64,000 nt of DNA from 20CM-2-55-15 sp964633285 (GTDB lineage Bacteria > Acidobacteriota > Terriglobia > 20CM-2-55-15): the NCBI GenBank assembly GCA_964633285.1, contig CAZWGA010000002.1, forward strand, positions 147,232 through 211,231, written 5' to 3'. Under the pieces are notes generated by a model. The model ran no database searches, was not told the origin of the DNA, and was given only the letters and a program-made list of their open reading frames with translations. Position numbers and translations under genes: made by a program. Shown here in pieces: positions 17,388 to 26,203 of this stretch. Each line of letters opens with the position of its first letter. Position 1 is the stretch's first letter.

Positions 17388-18371
17388 ATGCACGCTAAAA
17401 CCGGCCTTGCAGTTGCTTTGGCGATTGTTCTGGCACTGGCTTCTTATGCGCTGCCGGCCGCACGCCCAACAAATCGTATTGTTGAAGCCATTGAGGACCG
17501 CTCCGATATCGGCACTGTCGGCCCGGGAACGCTGGAGCCGCACGTGGTGCGGGCACAAATCCTCCTGGATCGGGCGAGATTCTCGCCCGGCCAGATCGAT
17601 GGACACTACGGCGGCGACCTTGAAGTCGCTGTCAGGGGATACCAGGAGCAACATCGTCTGAACGCGAACGGCATCATCGACGTTCAGATGTGGCGCCTCC
17701 TGAACGTAGACAAGCGGCCGCTGCTCAAAACCTACACAATTACCGCGGCAGACTTAAAGGGCCCGTTTGAGCCGATCCCAAAAGATGTTCAGGAGAAGGC
17801 CCGCATGAAATGGATGGGCTACGAATCGGCAGCGGACGAATTGGGCGAAAAGTTTCATGCATCACCGCGATTGCTTGCGGCGCTGAATCCCGGCAAGAAT
17901 CTCGAAAAAGCCGGCGAGGTGATTGTTGTGCCTGCGACCGAACGCGCACAGGCGCGCCGCGCCATTCGTGTGGTTGTCTCAAAATCCCGGCGCACCGTAA
18001 TGGCATATGGCCTGGGAGGCAAGGTGCTGGCGCAATATCCTGCGACCATCGGCGGGGAACACGATCCCCTGCCCGTCGGAAACTGGAAGATCACGATCGT
18101 GCAGCGTAATCCGTGGTTCAACTACGATCCAGTGCACTTCTGGAACGCCCGGCCTGACGAAGCCGCCGCGAAGCTTCCGCCGGGTCCGAGAAATCCGGCC
18201 GGCGTGGTGTGGATTGGACTTTCAAAAGAGCATTACGGAATTCACGGGACGCCGGATCCGGGCCGCATCCGTCACGGCGAATCGTATGGCTGCATCCGCC
18301 TGACGAACTGGGATGCTGCCGATCTGTCGCGCATGGTGATCCGCGGAACTCCGGCAATCCTCAAGGACTAG
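17388..18371 (+). CDS. L,D-transpeptidase with peptidoglycan-binding domain
   Basis: The 327-residue protein has a signal peptide (about 1-24). A PG_binding_1 domain (about 50-110: RAQILLDRARFSPGQIDGHYG..LEVAVRGYQ) comes next, then a LysM-like linker (TYTITAADLKGPF), and the YkuD/ErfK catalytic domain (about 190-327). The catalytic signature is present as HGTPDP upstream of SYGCIRLTN, with the nucleophile Cys. It makes 3-3 cross-links or attaches proteins to peptidoglycan in the periplasm. A gene for an M23 peptidase follows four bases after the stop, so the two are co-transcribed and probably act together in wall remodelling. Confidence 0.93.
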   Translation: MHAKTGLAVALAIVLALASYALPAARPTNRIVEAIEDRSDIGTVGPGTLEPHVVRAQILLDRARFSPGQIDGHYGGDLEVAVRGYQEQHRLNANGIIDVQMWRLLNVDKRPLLKTYTITAADLKGPFEPIPKDVQEKARMKWMGYESAADELGEKFHASPRLLAALNPGKNLEKAGEVIVVPATERAQARRAIRVVVSKSRRTVMAYGLGGKVLAQYPATIGGEHDPLPVGNWKITIVQRNPWFNYDPVHFWNARPDEAAAKLPPGPRNPAGVVWIGLSKEHYGIHGTPDPGRIRHGESYGCIRLTNWDAADLSRMVIRGTPAILKD

Positions 18372-18375
18372 GAAA

Positions 18376-18864
18376 ATGCGGTCTCTCGCGATCAGCCTCG
18401 CGTTTTGGATGGCTCAGGCAATCGGCCCGATCGGGTTGCCGCTTCATGGACTTCGTCTCTCGGACCTGCGCGATACTTTCAACGAAGTTCACAACGGGCA
18501 CCCGCACGAAGCCATCGATATTCCGGCCCCGCGGGGCACGCCGGTGTATGCCGCAGTTTCCGGAACGATTCGCAAACTGTTTCTCAGCAAGCCCGGCGGC
18601 AACACCATCTACGAATTCGACGATGCGAGCCAATACTCCTATTACTACGCTCACCTGGACCATTACGCAGGAGGCCTGCGCGAAGGAATGCACGTCGAAC
18701 GTGGAGAGACCATCGGCTACGTGGGATCGACGGGAAACGCGGATCCACGCGCCCCACACCTGCACTTCACCATCTTCGAACTCGGCCCCAAACACCAATG
18801 GTGGAAAGGCAAACCGATCAATCCATTTCCGAATCTCGTTGAAGTCCTGAAAAACAGCCGGTGA
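18376..18864 (+). CDS. M23 family metallopeptidase
   Basis: The 162 residues carry the M23 (LytM) zinc site: HEAIDIPAPRGTPVYA (His and Asp ligands), and the HLHF motif after the conserved GSTGNA segment. YYAHLD, the usual substrate-side motif, is also present. A hydrophobic N-terminus (SLAISLAFWMAQAIG) may be a signal peptide. The enzyme would cut peptidoglycan cross-bridges or act as an amidase activator. It follows the L,D-transpeptidase by four bases. Confidence 0.92.
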   Translation: MRSLAISLAFWMAQAIGPIGLPLHGLRLSDLRDTFNEVHNGHPHEAIDIPAPRGTPVYAAVSGTIRKLFLSKPGGNTIYEFDDASQYSYYYAHLDHYAGGLREGMHVERGETIGYVGSTGNADPRAPHLHFTIFELGPKHQWWKGKPINPFPNLVEVLKNSR

Positions 18865-18892
18865 GATCGGCGACGCAGCCGCTTCCGCCGGA

Positions 18893-19291
18893 TCACCAAA
18901 TGGATTGAACATGCGGATAGCTGCGGATCTTCGTATCCTTCGTAATCAGAGTTGCGGTGTGGCTTCGCGCGGTGGCGACAATGATTTGATCGGCAGGATC
19001 GCCATGGAAAGGTTGCGGCAATCGACAACTATCGATGAGAATCGGCCGAGTGAGTTCCACAAGGTGAAGCGGTCGATCATCAATCGCTGCGTCAACCCAT
19101 GCATCGATATCCCTGTCGAGAACGATCTGCTTCTTCTCGACTTTCTTCGCCAACTCCCACAGGGAGATCATGGACAGGTACAGAGTGCGCTGCTCGACGG
19201 CTTTGGCGATTTCGTTTTTTGCTTTTTTGGACAGCCTGCGATCCTCGGTAACCCACCAGATCCACGTATGAGTGTCAAGAAGCGCCGGCAT
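18893..19291 (-). CDS. VapC-family PIN-domain toxin
   Basis: The 132-residue protein begins ALLDTHTWIWWVTED, the PIN first strand with catalytic Asp, and continues with acidic positions at SLWELA and in DPADQIIVATARSHTATLITKD, as in VapC RNases. It overlaps the antitoxin gene by 17 bases. The PIN fold is a Mg-dependent RNase, and inhibition is expected from the antitoxin encoded immediately before it. Confidence 0.88.
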   Translation of the reverse strand: MPALLDTHTWIWWVTEDRRLSKKAKNEIAKAVEQRTLYLSMISLWELAKKVEKKQIVLDRDIDAWVDAAIDDRPLHLVELTRPILIDSCRLPQPFHGDPADQIIVATARSHTATLITKDTKIRSYPHVQSIW

Positions 19292-19499
19292 CCCAATTCT
19301 CGCCCGTACTGAAAGGGTCTCCTTTTTCTTTCAAAATGCTTCCGGCAAGCGATCTCCTTTCGGCAGGCCTTACGTAGGGAACAAGCTTCGCCACCGGTTC
19401 GCCGCGTTTCGTTATGACGATTGACGACTTTGTTTTCGCAACCTCGTCCAACGTTTTCAAACAGACGTCCTTGAATTTTCCTGCAGGCATCGTTTTCAT
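19275..19499 (-). CDS. Phd/YefM-type antitoxin of the VapC locus
   Basis: The 74-residue product, starting MKTMPAGKFK, has the Phd-like pattern FKDVCLKTLDEVAKTKSSIVITKRGEPVAKLVPY, followed by a tail ending ENWDAGAS that would bind the toxin. Its ATG is six bases from the -10 box, so the message is probably leaderless. A frame extending to 19535 would include promoter sequence and is not used. Confidence 0.85.
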   Translation of the reverse strand: MKTMPAGKFKDVCLKTLDEVAKTKSSIVITKRGEPVAKLVPYVRPAERRSLAGSILKEKGDPFSTGENWDAGAS

Positions 19500-19505
19500 T
19501 ATTCG

Positions 19506-19535
19506 AATATAGCCATGGCCATATGGCCATGTCAA
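19506..19535 (-). promoter_or_regulatory. Promoter and palindromic operator of the VapC/Phd locus
   Basis: On the minus strand TTGACA (complement of 19530-19535) and TATATT (complement of 19506-19511) are separated by 18 bases. The spacer holds most of a perfect 18-bp palindrome, CATGGCCATATGGCCATG (19514-19531), which is well placed for autorepression by the antitoxin complex. The ATG lies six bases after the -10 box. Confidence 0.75.
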
Positions 19536-19636
19536 TTTACTCCTTCGTTGTGGAACTGCGATCCGCTCATTATTGACCGGAGTTCGGTCCCGTCGAACCG
19601 CGCGTGATAAGATCCCCCGATCCTCGAGGTGATCCC

Positions 19637-20092
19637 ATGTTAAGACGCACAGCGTTCGTACTTGCAGTTTTGTTCGTATTCTCCTCGCATGGTTTCGCGC
19701 GTGCTGCGAATGGCCTGGAGGGAGTCTGGCAGGTCATGGACGCCGGTGGAATGCCGGTCGCCGGACTCTATATCTTCACCGGAACTCATTACAGCATCAT
19801 GTTCGCAACCAAAGATCGGCCGCAGATCGACGACACCAACAAAGCCACGGCCGACGAACTCCGGGCAATGTGGGGTCCCATGGCGGCGAATGCGGGGGCT
19901 TATGAAGTTTCCGGCAATCTCGTGACGATCAAGCCGATCGTTGCCAAGATACCCATTGTCATGAAAGATGGCGCGAACGAAGTCTACGCCTTCCGCATCG
20001 AGGGCAACATCCTGTCGTTAACCCAGCAGCGAAACGCCAGAGGCGTCGCAGTTCAAAACGCCAATACCGTCCGCCTCATGCGCGTCGAGTAA
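19637..20092 (+). CDS. Secreted lipocalin-like protein
   Basis: The start MLRRTAFVLA gives a signal peptide ending FARAANG. The ~125-residue mature part is strand-rich: LEGVWQVMDAGGMPVAGLYIFTGTHYSIMF..., EVSGNLVTIKPIV, and AFRIEGNILSLTQQ. This is the pattern of small lipocalin-like domains that begin with L.G.W. An upstream in-frame ATG at 19604 would add 11 polar residues before the signal peptide. Ligand unknown. Confidence 0.75.
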   Translation: MLRRTAFVLAVLFVFSSHGFARAANGLEGVWQVMDAGGMPVAGLYIFTGTHYSIMFATKDRPQIDDTNKATADELRAMWGPMAANAGAYEVSGNLVTIKPIVAKIPIVMKDGANEVYAFRIEGNILSLTQQRNARGVAVQNANTVRLMRVE

Positions 20093-20213
20093 ACTGCGCG
20101 TGTCATGCCCATGCCGGAACGCGCTTTTCTTGAGCTGGCCGTAAGCGACCCGCTATTCTCATTCACCTGCGCAAACGTTGAGCGCACATGGCGGCGCAAA
20201 AACGATATCGAGG

Positions 20214-20717
20214 CTACCGAGATTCAGGATCCGAGTGCAGACCCGCTAGCTCCAACAGGTACCGCAGTCTGTCTTCTCCGGCGGCTCCGCGTTGAGTTGC
20301 AGCGATATTGCCGTCTTTATCGATCACGACATAAATCGGATATGCATTCGCCTGAAACATTGCGGCAAGGTTGGTGTCGCTCATTAGAACGACATGGGAG
20401 AGTTTGGGATGACGATCGAGATATTTTTTTACAGTGTTCCTGGACTCGCCGACATTGACGGTGAGGACAATCAATCCCTTCTTGTCATATTCCTGATGAA
20501 TCCGTTCAACGAAAGGTGCCTCCGCCAGACAATACCCGCACCACGTCGTCCAGAATTCCAATAAGACAACTTTCCCTCTGACCGACTCGTTGGTGAACCG
20601 CTCTCCATCCATCGTCTTTGCGGTGAACTTCGGAGCGGGTTCTCGATTCTGAGCATTAACGAATCGGATCGGGACGAAGACGATCGCGCAAAGTACCATT
20701 ACGTAGCGGGCCAGCAT
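20214..20717 (-). CDS. TlpA/ResA-like thioredoxin-fold protein
   Basis: The 167-residue product has a signal peptide or N-terminal anchor (about 1-22) and a redoxin domain with PAPKFTAKTMDGERF, GKVVLLEFWTTWCGYC (CxxC at WCGYC), a cis-proline region around NAYPIYVVIDKDGNI. These mark a periplasmic thiol-disulfide oxidoreductase of the TlpA group. It stands alone between a lipocalin-like gene and a divergently read MBL-fold gene, so its partner is unknown. Confidence 0.9.
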   Translation of the reverse strand: MLARYVMVLCAIVFVPIRFVNAQNREPAPKFTAKTMDGERFTNESVRGKVVLLEFWTTWCGYCLAEAPFVERIHQEYDKKGLIVLTVNVGESRNTVKKYLDRHPKLSHVVLMSDTNLAAMFQANAYPIYVVIDKDGNIAATQRGAAGEDRLRYLLELAGLHSDPESR

Positions 20718-20895
20718 GGCGCGAATCTATCACAGTAACCATCCATAGCCATTGATTCTTCGTTCACGCGCACTGGCAGTCGTTAACATCAGGGATCGCC
20801 CCCGGGTCCGTCTGCTCGAGTCCAGGCAGATCGCGATAGAATCAACGCGGAATTGCTGCTCATCTATCGAGAGTTTCAAAAGTAAAGGAAGAGAT

Positions 20896-21909
20896 ATGCC
20901 GAAGACGATTGTTCTCTACGTTGTATTGTCCCTGGTGCTGTTCCGCGCAGACGTTGCACACGGACAGCGAGGTGAACGCGGCGCTCCTCAGCCACCACGA
21001 CCGGATAATCCGCAGTCGCTGGCGCACATCGATGCGGCAAGGAAAATTGCGGGCGCCGATCCGTTCCTGTTGAACCCGTTCAATTTTTATTGCGTTGCGG
21101 GAAAAGCGCGAGCACAGAACAACGCAGCGCCGGCGCTCGAGCCGGTCAAGTTATTCGACAACCTTTACGCGTTCGGCAACTCCGAAACGGCTGTGTATGG
21201 TCTGACAACATCGAACGGAATGATCCTCTTCGATTCGGGGTTCACGGACAGGACCGAATCTGAAATCATTTCAGGAATGCAGAAGCTCGGGCTCGATCCG
21301 GCGGCAGTGAAATACATTCTGCTCGGCCATGGTCACGCCGATCACTTCGGGGGCGCGAAGTATTTTCAGGATCATTACGGAACGCAGGTCGCGACAACGG
21401 CCGCCGACTGGGATCTGATCAATCCTCCCAATCCGCCCGCAAATGCCAATCTCAATGCCGCGCAGGCCAGACCACGCAAAGATGTCGTGCTCACCGGCGG
21501 CCAGCCTTTCAAATATGGAGGCGTGACCATTACGACAGTCGCGATTCCCGGTCACACGCCGGGTTCGCTCGCCTACATTTTTCCCGTGAAGGAAAAAGGC
21601 AAAAAAGCACGCATGGCGGGACTTTTTGGCGGCGCAATTCTAACGACGAACATCATCACAACAGACGGACTGAAGCAGTACGTTCAGTCCATCGCGAATT
21701 ACGCCGGCGTTGCCGGGAAGATGAAGGTTGTAGTGGAAATCCAAAATCATCCGATCTTCGATGGTATGCCGGATAGACTTGCCAGATTCCGGACGATGAC
21801 AGGAAAGGGTCCAAACCCGTTTATTGTGGGCACCGACGGCTATCTCAAAATGTGGAACATCATTTCCGAATGTATTCAGGCCGAAATTGCCCGGCGCGAG
21901 GCGCAATAA
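20896..21909 (+). CDS. Secreted metallo-beta-lactamase-fold hydrolase (B3-like)
   Basis: Starting from MPKTIVLYVV, with AAAGGAAGAG just upstream, the product has a signal peptide ending VAHG and a metallo-beta-lactamase domain with the zinc motif HGHADHFGG. A further zinc-site segment is IPGHTPGSLAY. The overall layout (FGNSETAVYGLTTSNGMILFDSGF) resembles subclass B3-type enzymes, but the second-site residues cannot be checked without alignment, so antibiotic hydrolysis should not be assumed. A frame reaching back to 20752 is not used, because it lacks a signal peptide and ribosome site. Confidence 0.85.
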   Translation: MPKTIVLYVVLSLVLFRADVAHGQRGERGAPQPPRPDNPQSLAHIDAARKIAGADPFLLNPFNFYCVAGKARAQNNAAPALEPVKLFDNLYAFGNSETAVYGLTTSNGMILFDSGFTDRTESEIISGMQKLGLDPAAVKYILLGHGHADHFGGAKYFQDHYGTQVATTAADWDLINPPNPPANANLNAAQARPRKDVVLTGGQPFKYGGVTITTVAIPGHTPGSLAYIFPVKEKGKKARMAGLFGGAILTTNIITTDGLKQYVQSIANYAGVAGKMKVVVEIQNHPIFDGMPDRLARFRTMTGKGPNPFIVGTDGYLKMWNIISECIQAEIARREAQ

Positions 21910-21930
21910 AAACGGGCCGGTCTTATTCTG

Positions 21931-22677
21931 TCACTTGGCTAGCAGCGCAGCTCGTTGTTGGGCGCTCAGAAGCTTCAATACTTTCGACAGTGTTTCGCGC
22001 TGGAGTTGATCCATATTCGTTTTGTCGGGCGACTGGTCCTGGGATTTCTTGATCAATTCAAGCCTGGCCTCGTTCTGCTGGTCGAATAACGCCTGGATCT
22101 GAACGGTCTGCTCTGATGAAAACGCAACGCCGGCATCGTCCATTGTCAGCTTAATGGCATCGAAACCACCGCGCGATTTCACCTGATCCTTGTACATCTT
22201 CTTGAGCAGTTGACGTTGTCCGTCATTGAGGGCGGGGACATCCGCAATTTTCCCGAGAAGCTGATCGTTGAGCCGTACGATTTCGGGCGTCAGCTCTTCC
22301 ATGCTCGGCAGATTTCCCGCAACGTCAGGCCCTTTGGCTTTCTGCAAGTCCGCCACGCGTTTCTGCAGCGTCTGCCGCATTACAGGAATCTCATTGTTGA
22401 CCAGGGCGGTAAGCGCCGTTTGCTGCTCCTGCGAAAGCGGCATATTCGACTGCGCCAGCAATTCACGAAGGCGCACCAGACGATCGACCGCAGCCGGTGT
22501 GGCGCGGGCAGGGGCGTTTCCTCGAGCATTCGCATTCCCGCGCGCAGGCTGATTACCGCGCGGTGCCGCGATATTCAGCAGGCTGCTGACGTCGCCGCCC
22601 AATCCCAGGTCGATGTCTTGAGCAAAAACCCTCGAAGCCAGGCACGTAAAAGCAATCGTGAACAAAAGTCGTTTCAT
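21931..22677 (-). CDS. Periplasmic helical protein, Spy/CpxP-like appearance
   Basis: The 248-residue product has a signal peptide (1-19), an Arg/Asn/Ala/Gly-rich linker (APRGNQPARGNANARGNAPA), and then a long helical part with repeated LxxLL-type segments. It ends in a stretch with Gln-rich helices (FSSEQTVQIQALFDQQNEARLELIKKS... LSAQQRAALL) similar to LTxEQ.xxL.xL repeats of Spy-like chaperones. It follows the TonB receptor gene by 13 bases and is probably co-expressed with it, which may suggest an outer-membrane folding or quality-control role. That role is inference. Confidence 0.6.
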   Translation of the reverse strand: MKRLLFTIAFTCLASRVFAQDIDLGLGGDVSSLLNIAAPRGNQPARGNANARGNAPARATPAAVDRLVRLRELLAQSNMPLSQEQQTALTALVNNEIPVMRQTLQKRVADLQKAKGPDVAGNLPSMEELTPEIVRLNDQLLGKIADVPALNDGQRQLLKKMYKDQVKSRGGFDAIKLTMDDAGVAFSSEQTVQIQALFDQQNEARLELIKKSQDQSPDKTNMDQLQRETLSKVLKLLSAQQRAALLAK

Positions 22678-22690
22678 GTTTCTTCCTGTA

Positions 22691-25411
22691 TTAGAAACTC
22701 AGATTCAGGCCGAGTGTTATTGTCCGGCCTGAGGCAGCGCCCGTCGGTTTGCCGTACAAAGGAGAAGTCAGCACGCCGCTGTATCCATACACTCGTGTAT
22801 TGTTCAGCAGGTTTTGGGCGTTCACATTGAAGGCCAGCTTCGGACCAGGCGCGTTGCTGCCTCCCGCTTGCGGAACGACAACCGGTCCTCCCGGGCCGCC
22901 AACTATAAGCTGCGGGTTTGCCGGATTCGCAGCGTTGGCCGCCCCGCTTTTGGGTTCTGTTTTTTTCAACAAGAATGTCTTCGTAAAGCTTCCATTGACC
23001 GTGTAACCGCCCGGGCCGGTGAGCGAATTACGATACACGCCGGCGGGACGGTCATTTGTGGACTGGTCGCCGTTGTTGTCTTTTCCGGTAGTCATGCTGT
23101 AAGGACGCCCGGAGTTCGCGTTGATGAGGAACGTCATCGTCGTGTCCTTCGGCAGTTTGAAACTCACATTCGTGAGGAAACGATGGCGCGTGTCGAACGA
23201 TGAGAGCGCCCATTCCGATCTCCAGTCGTACTGGTTCTGCGCCGAACCGTTGTCCCTGGCCCAACCGAGCGTGTATTGGAAGAAGCCGTTGATGCCGATC
23301 CGGTGAAACGTGAAATTATTTGGTGTGTACAAGCGCCAGCCGAGATTCTTCGAAAACGAGTCCGCGGAGGACTCGAACTGGTAAACATTTCCGATCGCCG
23401 GATACAGCGGCCGCATCCGGTCGACTTCGGTGCGGGCGGCCGACTGAACCGCGGGATCGAAAGAGTTCAGCCGGTTCAACAAATCGTCTGGAAGCGGAGT
23501 CCCGGGATACGGCGCGTTCATGTTTCGTGTGCGGATGAGATGTACTCCTCGCGTGACGTCGTAGGACACGCTGAATCGCCACCCTTTCCTGATGTTTTGC
23601 TCCAGCGTTGCCGCGGAATTCATCGTGTACGGCGCGGCGAGGTTCGCGGCCTGGCTTCGAATGGTGGCGGTGTTTGAGGAGGGCGTTACTGAACCGCCAT
23701 TGGCGAATGGATCCGGAAACGAAGGATAGAGAATCACGGTTTCAACTTGATGGTTCAGCCCGTTCTGCCGCAAAACCGTCGAGACATTGTTGATGTTGTA
23801 AACCTGATAGGAAACACGCCCGCCGGCGCGAAGCACGGTGCCGTTCCTTGGCTGATACGCCAACTGAAAGGTCGGGGCCGCGTTATTGTGATCGCCGAGA
23901 TTTGTCTGAGCCTGGTACCGTACTCCCACGCCGACGTTCAGTTTTGGAGTTGCGCGCCAATCCGCCTGCAAAAATGCGGCGCCCTCAAACTGTGTCACAT
24001 AGAGAATGGGATCGCCGGTTGTTCTTCTGAATTGGAGAGGGTGGCCTGCCAGATAGTCGGCGAGGCTTGAAAACGTAAACGCGCCGTCGTAATTCGTTTC
24101 GATGTTGCTGTAGTTTTTGCTGTCGGTGAAGTCTGTTCCAAATGTCAGATTCAATCTCGGACGAATCGCCCACCGGAACGTATTCCCGAAATTGTAATTC
24201 GTATTCCTTTGCCGTTGACGCGTCTGGCCGCCACCTCCGTTGAAAGCATCGAGGACGTTGATCGAATAACCTTCTTTAACCGGCAATAGCGAGTTCTGAT
24301 TGTGAAACCAATAGAAGCGCACTTCACTGGTCAGCTTTGAAGTGATCGTTCCTCGTTCCGTGAGTTGCACATTCAAATTGTGGCCTTTGAAGTTTAGAGC
24401 TCGTTCGGGCAGAGTTGTGCCGCCGATACCGGCATTCCCATTTTCATTACCGTTATAGTTTCCCGCAAAAGTCACGCTGTGGCTCGGACTCAAAAAGACC
24501 TGTCCGCTGAGATTCAGATTTCGATTCTGCACTGGACTGAAGACGCCGAGATTTACAGGCCCGCCTGGAGTCACGGCAATGACGGAACCGTTCTCCGCAT
24601 CCTGCTGCAGCGTTCTCGCATTCAATCGAAGCGTCAGCTTTCCCGGAATGACGGGGCCGCCATACGACGCGGTGATGATGCGTTGCTCCTTCTGAAGCCT
24701 GGCTGCATCGAATGGATTCCGGGCATTCAGATTCTGGTCATTGAAATTGAAGTTGAGATTGCCGCTCCATGGCCCGGTGCCCGGCTTCGTGATCACCTGA
24801 ATGAGAGGGCCGCCGCCGGCGCGTTCCGCGCTGAACACATTCGTATCGATGATGATCTGCTGGATCTGATCGCGCGGTGGAACACGCCCGTTACTGAACC
24901 CATCGACAAGGAACGTCGCGGATGCGCCCGCAGCGCCTCCACCGCCCGCGAGGGCCTGCAGTTGGGCCATCATCGCGTCTTCATCTTCAGGAAGGTCTTT
25001 GATTCGATCGCCTTGAACCGTGGTCTGCGTCAGGTTTGCGTCCTGCTCGAGACTCACTTTGTCATCGCCCGCAGCGACATCCACGACGGCATCGATTGTC
25101 GCGACTGTCAGAGAAATCGATAACGGCCGCATATTCTGTGCGGCACGAACATTCTGTTGCCGGGTTTTGAATCCATCCAGTGACGTTTCCAGCCGATAAT
25201 CGCCCGCCGGAACATTAAAAGAAAAGTTTCCGGTGGCGTCGGTTTTGGTTTGAGCGACAACGTTAGATCCTTGAGAAAGTTTGAGATCGGCTCCCGGAAT
25301 AACGGCCCCGGAAGGATCCAGCACGGTGCCTCTCATCATCGCAGCCTGCGCGAAAACAATTGAGACGCTCAATAAAACGGCGGCGAACGCAGCGATACGC
25401 GTTACCTTCAT
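22691..25411 (-). CDS. TonB-dependent receptor with CarboxypepD-type N-domain
   Basis: The 906 residues have a signal peptide (about 1-22) and a carboxypeptidase-regulatory-like domain (GTVLDPSGAVIPGADLKLSQ ... GNFSFNVPAGDYRLETSLDGF, about 27-110). A plug-like region (DLPEDEDAMMAQLQALAG, ATFLVDGFSNG) follows, then a long beta-barrel part that ends TLGLNLSF with a terminal Phe. It should be an outer-membrane receptor for an unknown, probably carbohydrate- or protein-derived ligand. Its promoter region shares a ~285-bp intergenic space with the divergently read DUF2007 gene. Confidence 0.9.
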   Translation of the reverse strand: MKVTRIAAFAAVLLSVSIVFAQAAMMRGTVLDPSGAVIPGADLKLSQGSNVVAQTKTDATGNFSFNVPAGDYRLETSLDGFKTRQQNVRAAQNMRPLSISLTVATIDAVVDVAAGDDKVSLEQDANLTQTTVQGDRIKDLPEDEDAMMAQLQALAGGGGAAGASATFLVDGFSNGRVPPRDQIQQIIIDTNVFSAERAGGGPLIQVITKPGTGPWSGNLNFNFNDQNLNARNPFDAARLQKEQRIITASYGGPVIPGKLTLRLNARTLQQDAENGSVIAVTPGGPVNLGVFSPVQNRNLNLSGQVFLSPSHSVTFAGNYNGNENGNAGIGGTTLPERALNFKGHNLNVQLTERGTITSKLTSEVRFYWFHNQNSLLPVKEGYSINVLDAFNGGGGQTRQRQRNTNYNFGNTFRWAIRPRLNLTFGTDFTDSKNYSNIETNYDGAFTFSSLADYLAGHPLQFRRTTGDPILYVTQFEGAAFLQADWRATPKLNVGVGVRYQAQTNLGDHNNAAPTFQLAYQPRNGTVLRAGGRVSYQVYNINNVSTVLRQNGLNHQVETVILYPSFPDPFANGGSVTPSSNTATIRSQAANLAAPYTMNSAATLEQNIRKGWRFSVSYDVTRGVHLIRTRNMNAPYPGTPLPDDLLNRLNSFDPAVQSAARTEVDRMRPLYPAIGNVYQFESSADSFSKNLGWRLYTPNNFTFHRIGINGFFQYTLGWARDNGSAQNQYDWRSEWALSSFDTRHRFLTNVSFKLPKDTTMTFLINANSGRPYSMTTGKDNNGDQSTNDRPAGVYRNSLTGPGGYTVNGSFTKTFLLKKTEPKSGAANAANPANPQLIVGGPGGPVVVPQAGGSNAPGPKLAFNVNAQNLLNNTRVYGYSGVLTSPLYGKPTGAASGRTITLGLNLSF

Positions 25412-25696
25412 ATTCCTGACCTTTCGCTGTAACGAATGACAGAGTTGATTCGCTTGTGGCGCCTGGAACGATCGCGCAACCGGTACTCGCTTCCCCGTGG
25501 CATGCCGGTTCCCCTGACTGCGCGACTTGCGGCACGCGCAGTCGTGGGCTCGCTACATAGACACGGGATCTCGACATTCGGTTACCGCAAATCATCCCGT
25601 GAACCAAACTTCTCATCACTGGTTCACAAATTTGAAATACCCGCTGTGATCGCGATTCGTTGAAGGAATTCTGTTGCATTTGAGAAGATTCCAGCC
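25412..25696. other. Divergent intergenic region
   Basis: It separates the leftward TonB receptor gene from the rightward DUF2007/AAA/DUF3226 island and must hold both promoters. The receptor's ribosome site AGGTCAGGA is visible just before its ATG. No convincing promoter boxes or hairpins could be picked with confidence. Confidence 0.4.
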
Positions 25697-26116
25697 GTGA
25701 GCGATGACTTGCAGCCACAACCAGTCTCCAGCCGCATGGTCACTGTTCGAAAGTTATCATCGATGCATGAAGCGTATGTAGCCCAGGCGCTCCTGGAATC
25801 AGAGGATGTTTATGCGGTCGTGCCGGACGAATGCCTCATAAACCTGAATTGGCTCTACAGAAACGTTTTGGGTGGCATCAAGCTACAGGTGCCCGAGGCG
25901 GATGCTCGACTTGCAACGGATTTACTCGATGCCCATGTCCTGGAGGATGAAGGACTGACATCTGAACCTTGTCTTCTCTGCGGTGGGCCTGCTGTTGAAC
26001 ATTTCCTACTAGGACAGAGAATTGCGTTCCTGATCTGGATGATCCTTGGCTTTCCCTTCTTCGTCATTCGGAGCAGAGATGAGATTGAGTTCCTGATCTG
26101 GATCGAATTCTTATGA
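25697..26116 (+). CDS. DUF2007-like protein, truncated zinc-ribbon tail
   Basis: The 139 residues begin with GTG (an ATG at 25736 is a good alternative). The core is MVTVRKLSSMHEAYVAQALLESEDVYAVVPDE...LGGIKLQVPEADARLATDLL, the DUF2007 pattern of a small putative signal-transducing domain. A single CLLCGG pair follows. Related proteins usually have a second Cys pair after a hydrophobic FPLF segment. Here that part is replaced by a repeated FLIW segment (15-bp direct repeat at 26026-26040 and 26089-26103). The stop touches the frame of the AAA gene, so the three plus-strand genes may be one transcript. Confidence 0.7.
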   Translation: MSDDLQPQPVSSRMVTVRKLSSMHEAYVAQALLESEDVYAVVPDECLINLNWLYRNVLGGIKLQVPEADARLATDLLDAHVLEDEGLTSEPCLLCGGPAVEHFLLGQRIAFLIWMILGFPFFVIRSRDEIEFLIWIEFL

Positions 26117-26203
26117 GTGTCGGAAATTCGAGAGGTTGCACTATCATTCCAACATGAGTTCGTACGGTTCGAGAAGGTCCACGCTTCACGAGAGTCATAC
26201 AAG

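Noticed and set aside
20752..20895. Longer start of the metallo-beta-lactamase-fold gene
   Set aside because: The extra residues are Arg-rich and precede a clean signal peptide; AAAGGAAGAG supports the start at 20896.
26117..26203. Longer start of the ATPase at GTG 26117
   Set aside because: It adds 29 residues without similarity. The usual opening ML-x-x-IEI-x-NFRGF starts at 26204.
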